DNA of 64,000 nucleotides, taken from assembly GCA_031841125.1 (NCBI GenBank), contig CM063113.1:25875312-25939311 (forward strand). The letters run 5' to 3'. Source of the DNA: Acanthococcus lagerstroemiae. Its lineage: Eukaryota; Arthropoda; Insecta; Hemiptera; Eriococcidae. Made by a program: the position numbers and the translations under genes. Positions 1 to 12,200 of the stretch are shown here, one piece after another. A model generated the notes under the pieces. It made no database searches. It saw only the letters and a program-made list of their open reading frames with translations, and was not told where the DNA came from. How positions within the stretch are numbered: position 1 is the first letter of the stretch; every line of letters begins with the position of its first letter.

Positions 1-1394
1 AGGGAGGTGTTAAGGCAGAAGAGTAGATTTACTTAGGCTGAATGAGAAAATTAGAGGTTTTTTAGGCTGGAAGAAGCGGAGGTTGTAGGCTGGACAGAAT
101 CAGAAGTTAGGAGTTTAGACCGTGGTTGCGAGCGCGGCTCAGATCGACTGGATTCGAGCGAATCGCCAGACGAGTGTCTCCGAGTGTCTCGAATGAAGGT
201 GGAATCGGAGAATTTATTGGGATGCACGGCGTCTTTTCGGGTCGCAGGATCTGGAGGATTCAATAGAAAAAGCGGAACGTTTAGAAACGCGGCTGCGGCT
301 CGAGGACCGAACTTGTCGATATTGGGAGAAAAGAGACTGAAAAGACAGAAATAAGACCAGGGCTAATGGCCGAGGGATAATAGGAGCCGGTCGTGCGATC
401 ATCGCATCTACGGATGAATTGGTTTCAGTGGGAACTTGAGAAGCAGAGGACGTGAGGGATGCAGTCGATACTGGTTCGCGAGGGTGCATATTAATTGGGC
501 CGCGCGTTCTACCAGCGGAGGCATTCGGACAGTTTGTTTGCAGACTGAGAATTTTAGGGCGACAAAGTGTGTCGTCATTACAACCTCTTCTGGGCTCATC
601 CAAGACCATATCACGTCTAAGACTTCCTTCAAACCCAGCAAGACTCTTCAAGATTTCTTCAAGACTCTTGCAGACATGTCGGAGAATTTTTAAAATTCTT
701 CAAAACATCGTACCACCTGAGGCTAAGGAGGTTCCGTTAGATCAAAAACGGGAGCTCGAACGACTGAAACTCACAAGTTGGGCGATTCTTTGTGATTAAA
801 AATTTTAAATTTAATGCTCATTTCCAGTCATTGTGCGATGTTCCTTTCTTCTGTTACATAATTTCTTTGTTGTGGTCTCCTCATATTCATGTGTGCATTA
901 TTATTCATCCCTGGTGTATTTTCCCCTCCGTTTAATATTTTTTTTATATTCGATGATAGAGGGGCGTATGGCGATGCACGCATGCCAAACCCTCTCCCGG
1001 AAACGCCTGTAATAGGCCTGCGTCAGAATAAATAGTGTTTTAATATTGTGATAGTAACTACTTCGTGATTTTGCCTGTTCCTTCCGTGCTGATTTTTTTA
1101 TTTTTATTTATTTATTTGTTTATTGTTTATTTTCAACAATAAGGAGATTGACTTAACCAATACTTATTTCTTTACGAGGAGGTAGCCCTTTTACCTTGCG
1201 GTTTATCAGCGCGATCTCCATGTGAGTTCGAGTATTACATATTTCTTATGTGCTAGGTTTCGTTTTTAATAATATTGTTACATTCTTAACATAATTTTTA
1301 AAATCTTTTTTGTTCAAGGTTGTGAGGTCAGTCATTACTAAGTTCATCTCATATCTCTGGATTGTGTTTTGAAAGAAGGTGCAAATGGTAGCCA
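1..1394. other. Anonymous 5' stretch, no gene recognised
   Basis: The first 560 or so bases are visibly richer in G and C than the rest of the window and hold short overlapping open frames on both strands (for example 436-693 and 452-799 on +, 408-641 on -). None has a domain I recognise. From about 800 the sequence becomes AT-rich and non-coding. A 26-base word beginning GCGTATGGCGATGCACGC at 964-989 recurs at 13,015-13,040, so at least this part belongs to a dispersed repeat. The GC-rich head could be the edge of a mobile element lying mostly outside the window. Confidence 0.4.
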
Positions 1395-1865
1395 TATGTA
1401 GATATGTTTGCATACTCTTACTTTTGAAGTTGTAGTTGCGATGAGTTTTGCTTGCAAATTGATTTTTGTCCTCTGTGGTCCACAACTAGAGGAAAAGCCC
1501 ATGGAAGGGATTCACTGGGGGGTGGGGGAAGGCGGTCTTGAGGCTGTAACCAGGATGGTGTCCCACATAGTATACAGGGTGTCTCTTCTGCAATGACCCT
1601 CCTTCCCCTCCACTTAGTAAGTAGGCAACATACCCCGACAATATGTAGATATATTTGCATACTCGTACTTCTGAAGGGGCTGAGTTATGACCAAATTTCG
1701 AAAAGTTTCCTATCTTTGAATTTTTTTCTTCTTCTCACGACTGGAGATAGACAGAAAAATGGTACTAATAGGTTAGAGGGGAAATGTGGTAATCACAGAA
1801 AAAAAATGGACGGAATCGGTTGAACAGAGTGTTCATAAAATCAATTTTAGTACAAATTATATCAG
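1395..1865 (+). repeat. Left arm of an inverted repeat pair (partner about 4,385-4,830)
   Basis: Read on the minus strand, this stretch matches 4,385-4,830 along most of its length. Landmarks in order are a GCATACT word, TTGCGATGAGTTTTG, the block around CCCATGGAAG, TGTCCCACATAG, CATACCCCGACA, and a tail with ATCAATTTTAGTACAAAT. Several single-base differences and small indels separate the arms. The pair brackets about 2.5 kb and looks like a fold-back element or two copies of one repeat in opposite orientation. Confidence 0.75.
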
Positions 1866-4077
1866 AAAATGTTCACATTTTTTCAATTTCCCGTGAAATG
1901 TGCCCTCTTAAGTTACTCTTCTTTTATTTGCAGTAGATTGTACATTCAATTTCCCATAAAATAGGTCATTAGCAATTTTTTTATATCTGGATTAGAATTG
2001 CTCAAAATGGGAGGTATGCGCACACACTAACGTTACACTGCGGAGCTCGCTGAAAAACACTAATTGTTTTAGGTTGTAGAGAGCTGCGCGCATCTTCGGT
2101 GACCTTACTTATGCCCCCCCCCACCCAGTAGCTGCAGTGCGTCCATTTTGAGTACTTCAGAATGATCAAACAACCGGAACATTCAAGGAATTTTTGTAGA
2201 ATCTTTTTATTCTGTTTGAAATAAATCGAGCCCTCTGCGAAAAATTAAGCTTGGGATCAAAATACTTCTAGAATCATCTATTGATATACAGGAGAATTTT
2301 TGGCTGTCGAGTTCTGTAATCATCTTCTTCAGCTACCTTACCACTTCACAGAGGTATATCGTTTATGGGGCTTATTCACCTCCGTCCTTTCATCCAATTA
2401 CCCCATATTTGAAATTGAGTCCCATTAAATGAGGGGAGGCAGTTCTAGTATTTTGTAAAGTTTAATATGGGTATCCATGGTTCCAAAGGTCGCGAAATCC
2501 GGTTTTGGTAACATTTTGGCCATATTCCTGGAACTGTGGTGCATACTGATTGGAATGTGGTACAAGATGACAGTTTTGGTAACCACACAGGAAAAATTAA
2601 TGATACATGATTTTTATAGAACAAATTTCACTTAGTACAAAATTTGATACATAAATATTTTTTTAGGGGAAAATATAATCGCCCGTTAAGGGAAAGCGTT
2701 TTGCAGTTACGGTAAATAGACTTGCACTCTAAATTTTGAACAGCTGATGAATAGGGTAGAACGTCAATTATGACAGAAATGCACGTTAACTCGTGAACGT
2801 CAATATATAATATTGGGTATTACAGCTAGAGAAGGGCGTTGCTCTTGAACTCCCCGAAAAAAGAACAAGAACAAGAACTAGTTCACAATTTTTGGACCTG
2901 ATCAACTTGTTCATTCTTTGTTCATCTATTTTTTCGTAATTTTCTTTTTTTGGCTTTTTCTTGTATACTTCCACTTTCCAGACTTTAGTTTCAACTTTCA
3001 TAATGGTTTCAGAGTTACAATTACGAATTATAACATTGAATTCTTATTTGATGTTTAAATTTTGATCAACAATCTTATAGGATTTCAATAGGGATTTAAA
3101 AAAATTGTTTGGGCAACAGCCTTGTTTTCATTTGTAGAGACTATTACCATAGGCGCCGACTTGGCACTTTTTGGGGGGCTTTGCCCCCCCCCCCCCCCCC
3201 ACACACACACAATGAAAACTTTGGAGTAGCGCCCCCCCAATATTTTCAACTCAAAAATGGAAAAATACTACAAATTTTACCATCGATGTTTAAATTTAAC
3301 AAAAAAAAAAGAACAAGAGAAAACGAATAAGAATAAAATCGATAATACCGAAATATCAGACGCGTCTCAATAAAATAATCAAAGAAAACACCGCGCTCTG
3401 ATTGATTCTGCCCCTCCATCAGTATTTTCCGTAAGTCAGCGCTCATGGAAAAATTTTTGGTCCCAATTCGTTTGTATAAAAAACCCTATTTTTAAATGAG
3501 CAAGACCAAGAGCAAAGGCTCTTTTTAATGAACAAACGATGAACTAGATCAGTTGGGGAACCGAGTGAACAAGAGCAAGAACTAGTTCACTAAACATGGA
3601 AAAAAACAAGAGCAAGAGCAAGTTCATTAAATAGTGAACAATGCCCATCTTTAATTGTAGCTGTGTTAAAAATATCAAACTTCTTATTTGTATATATTTC
3701 TTTAGTCACAACATGCGTCAATTCGGTGATTCACTTTATTTTTGGAACTAACCCCTTGAAAGTTTCATCAAAGAAAGTTCTAATTCCACCAAAGAAGGTT
3801 TCAGTCAAATAATCGCCAATGTGTTCAGGTATATATTCCATTCATAGATTTTAAAAGTCACTTAATGTAACTTGGAAAGTAATCTTTGAATGACACCCAT
3901 TTGGATGCCACCAAATGGAGTTCTAATATCACAAAGGCGGAGGGGGGGGGATAAAGAAAATACAGTTCTAAAAAATAATGATCAGGAGTCCTCTTTGTTA
4001 GGGCACCAATGAGTCTGCACCAAAAATTTGCAAATTCAGTGACTTTGAAAACCTATTATTTGTATCTAATAGCTCAA
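1866..4077. other. Non-coding spacer between inverted arms
   Basis: No gene seen. It contains a long C run near 3,187-3,200 and scattered GAACAAGAGCAAGAAC-like purine words around 2,860-2,890 and 3,300-3,640, which occur in both orientations about 0.5-0.7 kb apart and may mark the two ends of another short inserted element. Short open frames here (2,786-3,001 -, 3,109-3,330 +, 3,246-3,446 -) are low-complexity and unsupported. Confidence 0.4.
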
Positions 4078-4320
4078 TCCCGATGCGCATCAGTTACGCT
4101 CTACCCGCGGAAAAGTTACCCATTTGCAACCCTTGGTTACCCTCAGATTACTCATAGATTACGTACAAATCCGTCAGTAACTTTTGGTTCCTCTTTAGTT
4201 ACCCGGGTAACTGGCGGGATTTTGCGCATCCCGATACACAATTGGTTACCCTTAAGTTACCCCCGGTTACCCTCAGATTACCCGGAAACCCGTCAGTTAC
4301 CCGCGGTTTCGACGTCCATA
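4078..4320. mobile_element. GTTACCC-family short TIR element, copy 1
   Basis: It begins with CCCGATGCGCATCAGTTAC and has an inner end GCGGGATTTTGCGCATCCCG at about 4,213-4,232, followed by a further run of GGTTACCC words to about 4,310. The outer words are inverted copies of one another and the interior is a string of short GTTACCC/GGGTAAC units. Three further copies in the window (10,558-10,689; 16,313-16,391; 21,047-21,304) share the same ends. No coding capacity, so a non-autonomous MITE-like family is inferred. Confidence 0.65.
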
Positions 4321-4384
4321 CATGCACGCATTCGCCCCAATTTTGTTCGTTACATGTTGCATTGCAGCTGATGCACGCTAGTCT

Positions 4385-4830
4385 GTACCGGCCTTTATAT
4401 AATTTGTACTAAAATTGATTTTATGAACACCCTTTGTTGAACCAATTCCGAACATTTTGTTTTCTGTGGTTACCGCAACTGCCCTCTACGATTACCTACT
4501 GGTACCATTTTTCTGTCTGTCTCCAGGTGTGAGAAGAAAAAAGAATTTCAAAGATAAAAACTTTTCACAATTTGACCATAACTCAGCCCGTTTAGAAGTA
4601 AGAGTATGCAAATGTATCTACTATGTCGGGGTAGGTTTTCTGCTTACCAGGTGGGGGGGGGGCATTGCAAAAGCTATGTGGGACACCATCGTAGTTACAG
4701 CCTTAATATCCCCCCCTCCCCCAGTGAATCACTTCCATGGGCTTTTCCTCCAGTTGTGGACCAAAGAGGACAAAAATCAATTTGTAGTCAAAACTCATCG
4801 CAACTACGGACGTAATGTAAAAAGACTTTC
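4385..4830 (-). repeat. Right arm of inverted repeat pair (partner 1,395-1,865)
   Basis: Inverted, diverged copy of 1,395-1,865; see that entry for landmarks. The open frames across it (4,457-4,909 and 4,606-4,815) are a consequence of the repeat and not evidence of a gene. It lies immediately beyond the GTTACCC element. Confidence 0.75.
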
Positions 4831-5161
4831 AACAAAAACTGACGCTCAGCAAATTTTCTATAGAAGAGCGTACCCCCTCTCCCCGTGCCTTCAGAATACG
4901 ACACAATGACGTCAAAGTCAACCACTTTTCCACAATACTTTAATACGGGGCTTATCGAGAAAAATGCTCTTTTGTGGGTGTTTTCCCCATTCTGAGGGAT
5001 TTTAACAACGGATAGGTTCTAAATTTTACATTTGCTTGATTTCCTACCGCCGCACTTTTCCATTTCGGGGAATAATTATCTCCCCCCTGTCCCACGCCTC
5101 TCGATACCATACAAGTAAAACTGTGATTTATTGTGTGCCAGTGGTTTAGAGCGGCACTATA
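4831..5161. other. Non-coding, upstream of the transporter gene
   Basis: No feature found. If the candidate exon at 5,162 is real, the promoter would lie here, but no convincing TATA box or initiator can be picked out. Confidence 0.3.
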
Positions 5162-5269
5162 ATGGAAGCTGTCTTGGACTTCGTAAAACTATACAAATTA
5201 TATAGAATAGGTATAACTCATGGCGTATTCCAAGTCCCAAACTTCAATTTTGATATCATTTTACCCAAA
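5162..5269 (+). CDS. Candidate first exon of the ABCH transporter (tentative)
   Basis: An ATG at 5,162 opens a 54-codon frame starting MEAVLDFVKLYKLYR and reaching DIILPKVKI. The order of an aromatic/basic A-loop-like stretch, a spacer, then a hydrophobic strand ending in a PK turn is what normally precedes the Walker A loop in ABCG/ABCH proteins. A possible donor follows AAA at 5,269 (GTGAAG). The splice phase there is 0, whereas the exon at 6,114 needs phase 2, so a further small exon or another donor would be required. It may equally be chance. The stretch 5,332-6,113 has nothing else I can support. Confidence 0.25.
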
Positions 5270-6113
5270 GTGAAGATTATAGCAGTAGAAGTGGGGACAG
5301 GAACCAAAATAATACAAAATAAAATATAGGTACCTATCGAATATGGTACGTTTTTTCAAAATCACTCAATTCGCTTATGACTATGTACACTTATTTTGAT
5401 AAATGTGGAGATTGGATCGGGGAAAGGGGAAGCTTAAATTGAGAATAAGCAAAAAATACGACATGTATACATCACTTTTTGGATTTTGGTTGTCGCTGAA
5501 CCTATTTTCGATGTCAGTTTGGACTTAATTTAAAAATATGGTCTCGAAAATGCTTTGAAAGCTCCAGAAAAGGATATAACTGAAAATATACACAATCTCT
5601 ATGTCAATTACTGTGTAAATTTCAATTCCGTTATGGCACGTGTTCTTCCTTCTCGATCTTCGGTATCTCAGACATTGAGGAAAATGTTTCTGTATTTATT
5701 TGTATGAATAAGGGGAGGGAGAGAAAGAAGGAGGTAAGGAAACATAGATTTGAACGTTGGTAGCATGTAGAATACCCTAATTTTCTATGAAGTCATAATT
5801 GAGACAAAATATATTTCTAATATTCTATGAGAAAGCATCTTTATTTATACATTTATTTATTTATTTAAAGAGTTTTTACGTTCGAAATTATAATTTACTT
5901 TATGAGTTGTTATCATAATTCTGATGATGGATACGCTCGGATCTCCGGGGAAGAATACGAATGTAATTTTTCTTGCTTTCCTAAGAGTTTATCTGTCGGA
6001 GTTTCCTTTCTCCTATGTGCCAATGTGCCTTTAATTATTCTTCAGCCCCACTCACTATATGCCAAGGTAGCACACATAGGAGGCGAATTATTTATAATTT
6101 ATTTTGTTTTCAG

Positions 6114-6246
6114 TTATAGTTTGTTAGGACCAAGTGGTTGTGGAAAAACCACGATACTCACGTGTATCGTTGGTCGCACAGCACTGGATGCAGGTTCTAT
6201 CGAGGTCGGTGTAGATAAACACAAGAACATGGGATACATGCCGCAG
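6114..6246 (+). CDS. ABCH exon with Walker A and Q-loop
   Basis: The acceptor TTTTCAG ends at 6,113 and the donor GTACTT begins at 6,247. The exon encodes [16 protein letters not shown] (Walker A), then [13 protein letters not shown] and ends in GYMPQ, whose Gln is the Q-loop residue. It enters in phase 2 and leaves in phase 0. The open frame continuing upstream to 5,902 is intron read-through. Confidence 0.9.
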
Positions 6247-9200
6247 GTACTTTTTCATTACATTCCGGGAAGGCTTGCTATTAATCCGATATGATGAGTT
6301 ACAATTGGTGACGATCGTGAGAGGAATTTAACCCCCATCCCAATACACAGAGAATTGGAGGGGAAATATTCTGATACTCCACCCCGCGAAAAAAATTTAT
6401 CATCTTACAGATTCCTGGATTAAGTATTCATGAAACCGAGTTCCCTCCGTCTGAAAAATCATTTTTGATCTTCCTAGCCATTTTTTTTTTTAAATTTTGT
6501 TCTCGACTTTCCCTACAAATGACAAATATATGGCTGCTTCGGTAGTTATTGCGATGATCTCCGTTCGAAAAATTTCAAGTGGCACGCACCACTCTTATGA
6601 AATTAAAGCTCTTACAAGAAGTTTTTGATGTGCTTAATCTGCATTCCATTTCTCATCAAATTGGCTGTACTTTCACTATTTCTGTCTCTCATCCGACAAT
6701 AATTACTTAGCTGTAAACTGGTTCCTTGAAGTTTTATTCTGTCTTGACAATAAGTTTACTTTGGAGGAAGTATACATATAAAAATCTATAATTTCAGTGC
6801 ACGCTATGATCGATAAGTCTTTCTAAATCATTATTTCCTTACTGCGATGTCCGACGTATCATAGTTACTACTTATGTAGAATTTTAATTACAGTCGCTGT
6901 GCCTTAACTCTCAAATGACCATATCGGAGAATTTTTATTTTTATGGATACTTGTTCGGTATGACCAATGAAAATATTAAACACCGGATCAGTGACTTGGT
7001 GGTACTTTTGGAACTTCCGTCAATACACCAAATTATAGGAGAATTAAGGTACTTATATCTGTTTCACAACTCTATTGACTTATTTACAGTTTCTTAGATT
7101 TATGTACTTATTTACTGATTCCATAAATTCAAATCATTCTCTCACGGTGACAAGAGCCAATGACGAGGGGTTCGACAGTGATCTTCAGTTGCTTCTTTTT
7201 AATATCGACTCAGGGTTGGACCTGAGATGTTAAAAAAAAAGTAAATGCCGCGGGCAATGGCTTTATCTGAAAAATGGCAGTTGAAAAACTGAGAAAAAAA
7301 TAATGAAAGATGACGTGGCCAGGAAAATGAAAGAGGATACAAAACGAAAGAATAAAGAAAAACCCTTGATACTGTAATGGCCTTAAAACACCTTGAACAT
7401 ATCTGAAAAAGTTTTGGAGAACTGTAAGCAAGTTTGGAAGGGCCATAATGGTATACTATGCGACAAGAAAGGAATGTAAATGATTAACGAGCATATGAAG
7501 TTTCCAAAAATAAGCTCAAGGTGAATGCAGGGAAAGTATGAGTCATGTTACCACACGAGAGATAAAAATCCAGCAGAAAATACTCTGCAGAAAAAAAGTT
7601 ACCATCATGATGTAGAGGTGCGTTTTCTCGGCACCAGACCCACGTCGATGAACTTGACAATGCCATTCATTTGTGCTACGTTTGTGCTGAAACCCCGTCA
7701 TTTGTGCTGCCCCCTTCCAGAAATATTTGGGAAAACTTTAGGGGTACTGTAGAAATGAGAGCACCTCCACTTTCACTTAGGGGATCAAAATGGTGTCAGT
7801 CATTTGTGCTACATTTGTGCTGGTTTGTGCTAAAAAAACCGTCGTTTGTGCTGCCTCCTTTCAGAGATATTTGGGAAAACTTCTGGGGGTGCTGTAGAAA
7901 TGGGAGCACCCTCACTTTCACCTAAGGGGTCGCAAATGATGTCAGTCGTTTGTGCTACGTTTTTACTAGTTTGTGCTGAAAACTGCGTCGTCTGTGCTGC
8001 CCCCCTTCCAGAGATATTCGAGAAAACTTTTGGGGTGTAGTACAAGTGGGAATACACCCTCACGTTCACCTAGAAGATCGGAAATAGTGTCAATAGTTTT
8101 TGCTATATTTGTGCTGGTTTATGCTGAAAACCCGATCGTTTATGCTGCCCCCTTCCTAAGATGTTAAGGTTTATTTTTGGGGGTGCTAATGAAATGGTTT
8201 TTGAAAAATGGGTTAGACAAAGGAATTGAAAATGAAAAATGGACGCACTCGTTTGTGATCCGTTTGTGCTGGTTTGTTCTACCACCCATAATTTCCTAGC
8301 CAATCTTCCCGTTGAGAGAGGGGTCTTCGTGTTATAGCAGAATACGTATCAAATTCGCCTGAAAATGAAGGAGTAGGCAAAACATATGTGAGCAATAAGG
8401 GAATGCAATAGAAAAGTTGTTTCTTTGCTTGTTAATTAGTTCAATAATAATTCATTTTTGAGTGCGAATTTATTAATTAGTGTGGTTCTCGCCCAACTGC
8501 TACCTTTGCAAAAATTTTTTTGAACGTGGAAATTTAAGATGTGTTGACTTTAACCAAAATCAAATCGCTTGCTCAGTCATTTCAAATTGAGCATAATTTT
8601 TTGTCGCTAAAAAGGAATTTTTATGCGGAATTTTGCTAAAGATTCATGACGGTACTATCGGCTGCATTACGCCACATACAATTTTTATGAAATTGAAGTT
8701 GCTCATCCATTAGCCTGAACAGTAAATTAATCAAATATTTTGATCCCTTTCAATTTTATCCAAGATTGTAATAAGATCACTTTGAGCTGTTTCACAGTAT
8801 AATGAAATCTCGACTCACGACACTTTCTATATTTTAGTGCAGTTTTTGGCACAAGTCGAATTTTTAGTCTGAAGAAATCAGAGTTCATCAGTGACATGAA
8901 TGAACTAAAATGGTCAGCGTCCGATACACATAAAAATGAGGCTAATGATTTAATGAAGTATGGTGATTTGCAGCCAAGTCATTTACCAACGATGAATGCC
9001 TTATGCGTCATGAAGTCTAAAGAAAGAAAAAAACAGCTACAAGTTCAGGAAGACCTATCATTACTCTTTCCATATTGAAAGAAGCCGACCTCTACTGTAG
9101 CGTACTTGGAGAATTTGGCTATGATCGATTCTTCCTGAATTACTGATCACCTGCAGAAATCAATGCATAGGTATTGAATGTATTGTAAATAATGTACAAT

Positions 9201-12200
9201 CTCACGAATTCCAGTGAATGCTACAGGAAGTGTAGTGAAACTAATCAATTTGTTGTCTAATCAGAAAACCTAACACATTTTCCCATATCAGACTGCTGTA
9301 ACTGATCATTAGTAAGAACAATTCGCTGTGGCACACTATCCGTTAAGTGAACGTGATGATATATTTTTATTTCTCAGGGCTTTCTATGTGGCCGAGAAAT
9401 GATGTTCCATCACCCAAATTAGTAGTTTCTTACTTTCCTCTCTTGATAATGATGGCCTCTGTCTGTACTCTTGTTCCGCAGTTCCCTACTTCGTCATAAT
9501 ACATCGTGGCTTGTCAATCCATTTTAACAAGGAATTCGAATTCAGAACTTTCAGTCTGTATGATACGCAATGATTTTAGTCATTTGATAAAGTAGTTTTC
9601 AAGTTGGAAAAAATAATAATAATAAAAAAATAATAATAATAATAATAAATGACAAGACAAGCAGCGATTTAAACTTTTTTACCTGAAAACATTAAGGTAA
9701 GGTAGCCTAATGTAGACCACATTTTGTTTTGAAGCTCCAGAACCTCCCCCAAACCCCCATTAGACCTCAAAATTGGCTTAAGGTTTAGCGGCAAATGTCT
9801 ACTAACACCGTTCAAAAGCGTAGTCCCCCTCCCCCCCAAAAAAATCAATTTTTGGTGATTTTTTTTTTCTTGAAAAGTGAGGAATGACGAAATTGGAAAT
9901 TTGGGCTCTCATTATGAACCACTTCTAAAAATTGAAAAAAGAAAGAAAAAAAAACGCGTAGAAACTCTTTGTAACTTTTTATTAACGTTATAGCCTCCTT
10001 CTCCCTTAAGTGCACCTTGAACAGCCGACTCCATTGCTTTCGGACATCACTTTTTACTACTTTTGCCATCTGATGAAAAAAAAAAAAACCACATTCTTAT
10101 TGTAGTCCATATTGGGAGCCCACATAGAGATTTATTTGAGTCGACTTACCACTGCTCTCCTCAAGTTGAGATCAAAAACGAGTTCACGAATGAATAACTT
10201 ATAAGATACACTTTCGATAATTATAGCAAACTTTTCAAAGAAACCGATTTTTATACCATTTTTGTACCAAAATGTACTTACACCAAAAAAAAAAAAAAAA
10301 GTGAAAACATCAATTTTCGTTTTTCATGCATAACTTTTGTTTTTGGCTTGCGAGATCCAACTTTTTCTACCATATCTTTTTTCATCTTTCGTGGAATGTA
10401 GTAATATTTTTTTCAGTCAGAGCGCGCCATAAACAGACGAGATATGATGGTGGTCCATATTAGGCTACCTTACCTTAATACTGAAAATATCTACTGAGGA
10501 TTATGATGAGGTAAAGAAAAATAATCGAGTATTTTTTCACTATTACTTTGGTCTCAACAGAACCCGATGCGCAAAGTCCCACCAGTTACCCGGGTAACTA
10601 AAGGGGAGCCAGTTATCCGGGTAACTTAAGGGGAACCAGGGCAACTAAAGGGGAACAAGGATAATCTGTGGGTAACTGTGCATCGGGAAGGCGTAATTAG
10701 AGCTACCGAAAGGAAAACCCCCCAGTGAGGTCACCAAAAATTATTTAAAGCGACAAATTTAATATGATAACGATGATATGCAGGATAATTTCATCGATAA
10801 TTTTGATGTAGTTGGCGACCTACTGGAAATCGAAGAATTTAATCGCGAAGAAAATGAAAATTCGAAAGACATTTCTTTTTATACGAAAATCGGTGATGTG
10901 TATAAACGTTATTCAGATACCTCAAACACCATCCGAGGTGATCATAATAATTTTCACCACGCCCCTGACTTGGTAGAAAAACATTTTATGACTTTTGTAA
11001 ATATTTACCATATTGGCGGCCATTGATTAATGAAGTCTTGGATTCAGTTAGAAGCCAGAAAGCAGTGCTGCCTCGGAAAGTCTGTTCAATGAGGTGAAGA
11101 CCAATTTCTCATTTCATTGGAGGTAGCAGTTAGTGATGGGAATTTTAGGTCATCTAGTATGTCTAGTTCATTCGGTCTCGGTCTTCAGAATGTTTAGGTA
11201 AAATGTTTAGTTCATTTAGTTCAAACTGACCGAAACGCACTGAATAATCTGTCAACACATTTACAAAGCAGTAGTAGTTACACCGCACGGTGATTTAACC
11301 TGTTGTATGCTGTCTTCCGCTTGGTAGAACTTTTTCAGTAGTAATATTTTGCTCTCTTAATATTTCTTTTGTGTTTTGTTTGTTTAATATTGATTCCCAG
11401 GTTTTATGATCATTATTTTAGTTATCTGTATTAAAGTTACTTAAAATGGGTTTCGCGCCCTAGAAAAAGGACCCATACAACATGGAATTTAAATACTGTG
11501 CTACGTAAACATTTCTCCTGGAACGCGTGAATGGAGATGAAGGTAGAAGAATATAGGTATGCGCGAGAGTTGGCACGCACCTTTCATTATCCTGTTTCAA
11601 TCTCGGTAATCTGATCATACTGATCACCGAACATCGATGTCGGTCATACGGTCTTCTCCGTAGTTCGTTTCACATTTCAGTTTCGTTCTCATTCGTTACT
11701 TTCTTCATTCAGTTTGTTTCGGTCAATTTCGGTTGTTCAGTTCATTCTGTGAACTAGGTACTTTAAACGTTTAGGTCTCGGTCGTTTAGTTCAACGTGAT
11801 GTTTAGTTCAAATGAACTAGTACATGAACTACCGACACATCACTAGTAGCAGTTGCCCGATAACCGCATTAATTAATAAATTCGGGCCCAAAAATGAATT
11901 ATATAAATAGGTAGGTCTGGACACGTACGAAACGAACTTCGGAGAAACAACTATTGAACTAATTAACAAGCAAAGAAAAAACGGTTCTGTTGCATTCTCT
12001 TATTACTTACCATGTTTTGCCTACTCCTTCATTTTCAGGCGAATTTGATACCTATCCTGCTATAAGACAAAGGCCCCTCTCTCGACGGGGAGATTGGCTA
12101 GGAGATTATGGGTGACAGCACCAACGCTTGTGTCCACTTATTTTTTTTCAATCCTTTGTCTAACCCCTTTTTCAAAAACCCCTTTCTTGGGCACCCCCAA

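Noticed and set aside
5902..6294. 130-codon frame as the intact first exon of the transporter
   Set aside because: The part before 6,114 lacks family features and a strong acceptor at 6,113 precedes the conserved segment; the part after 6,246 is intronic.
7525..8303. Overlapping frames with [15 protein letters not shown] repeats
   Set aside because: They are translations of the 145-bp minisatellite in the fold-back arm, present in several frames and on both strands.
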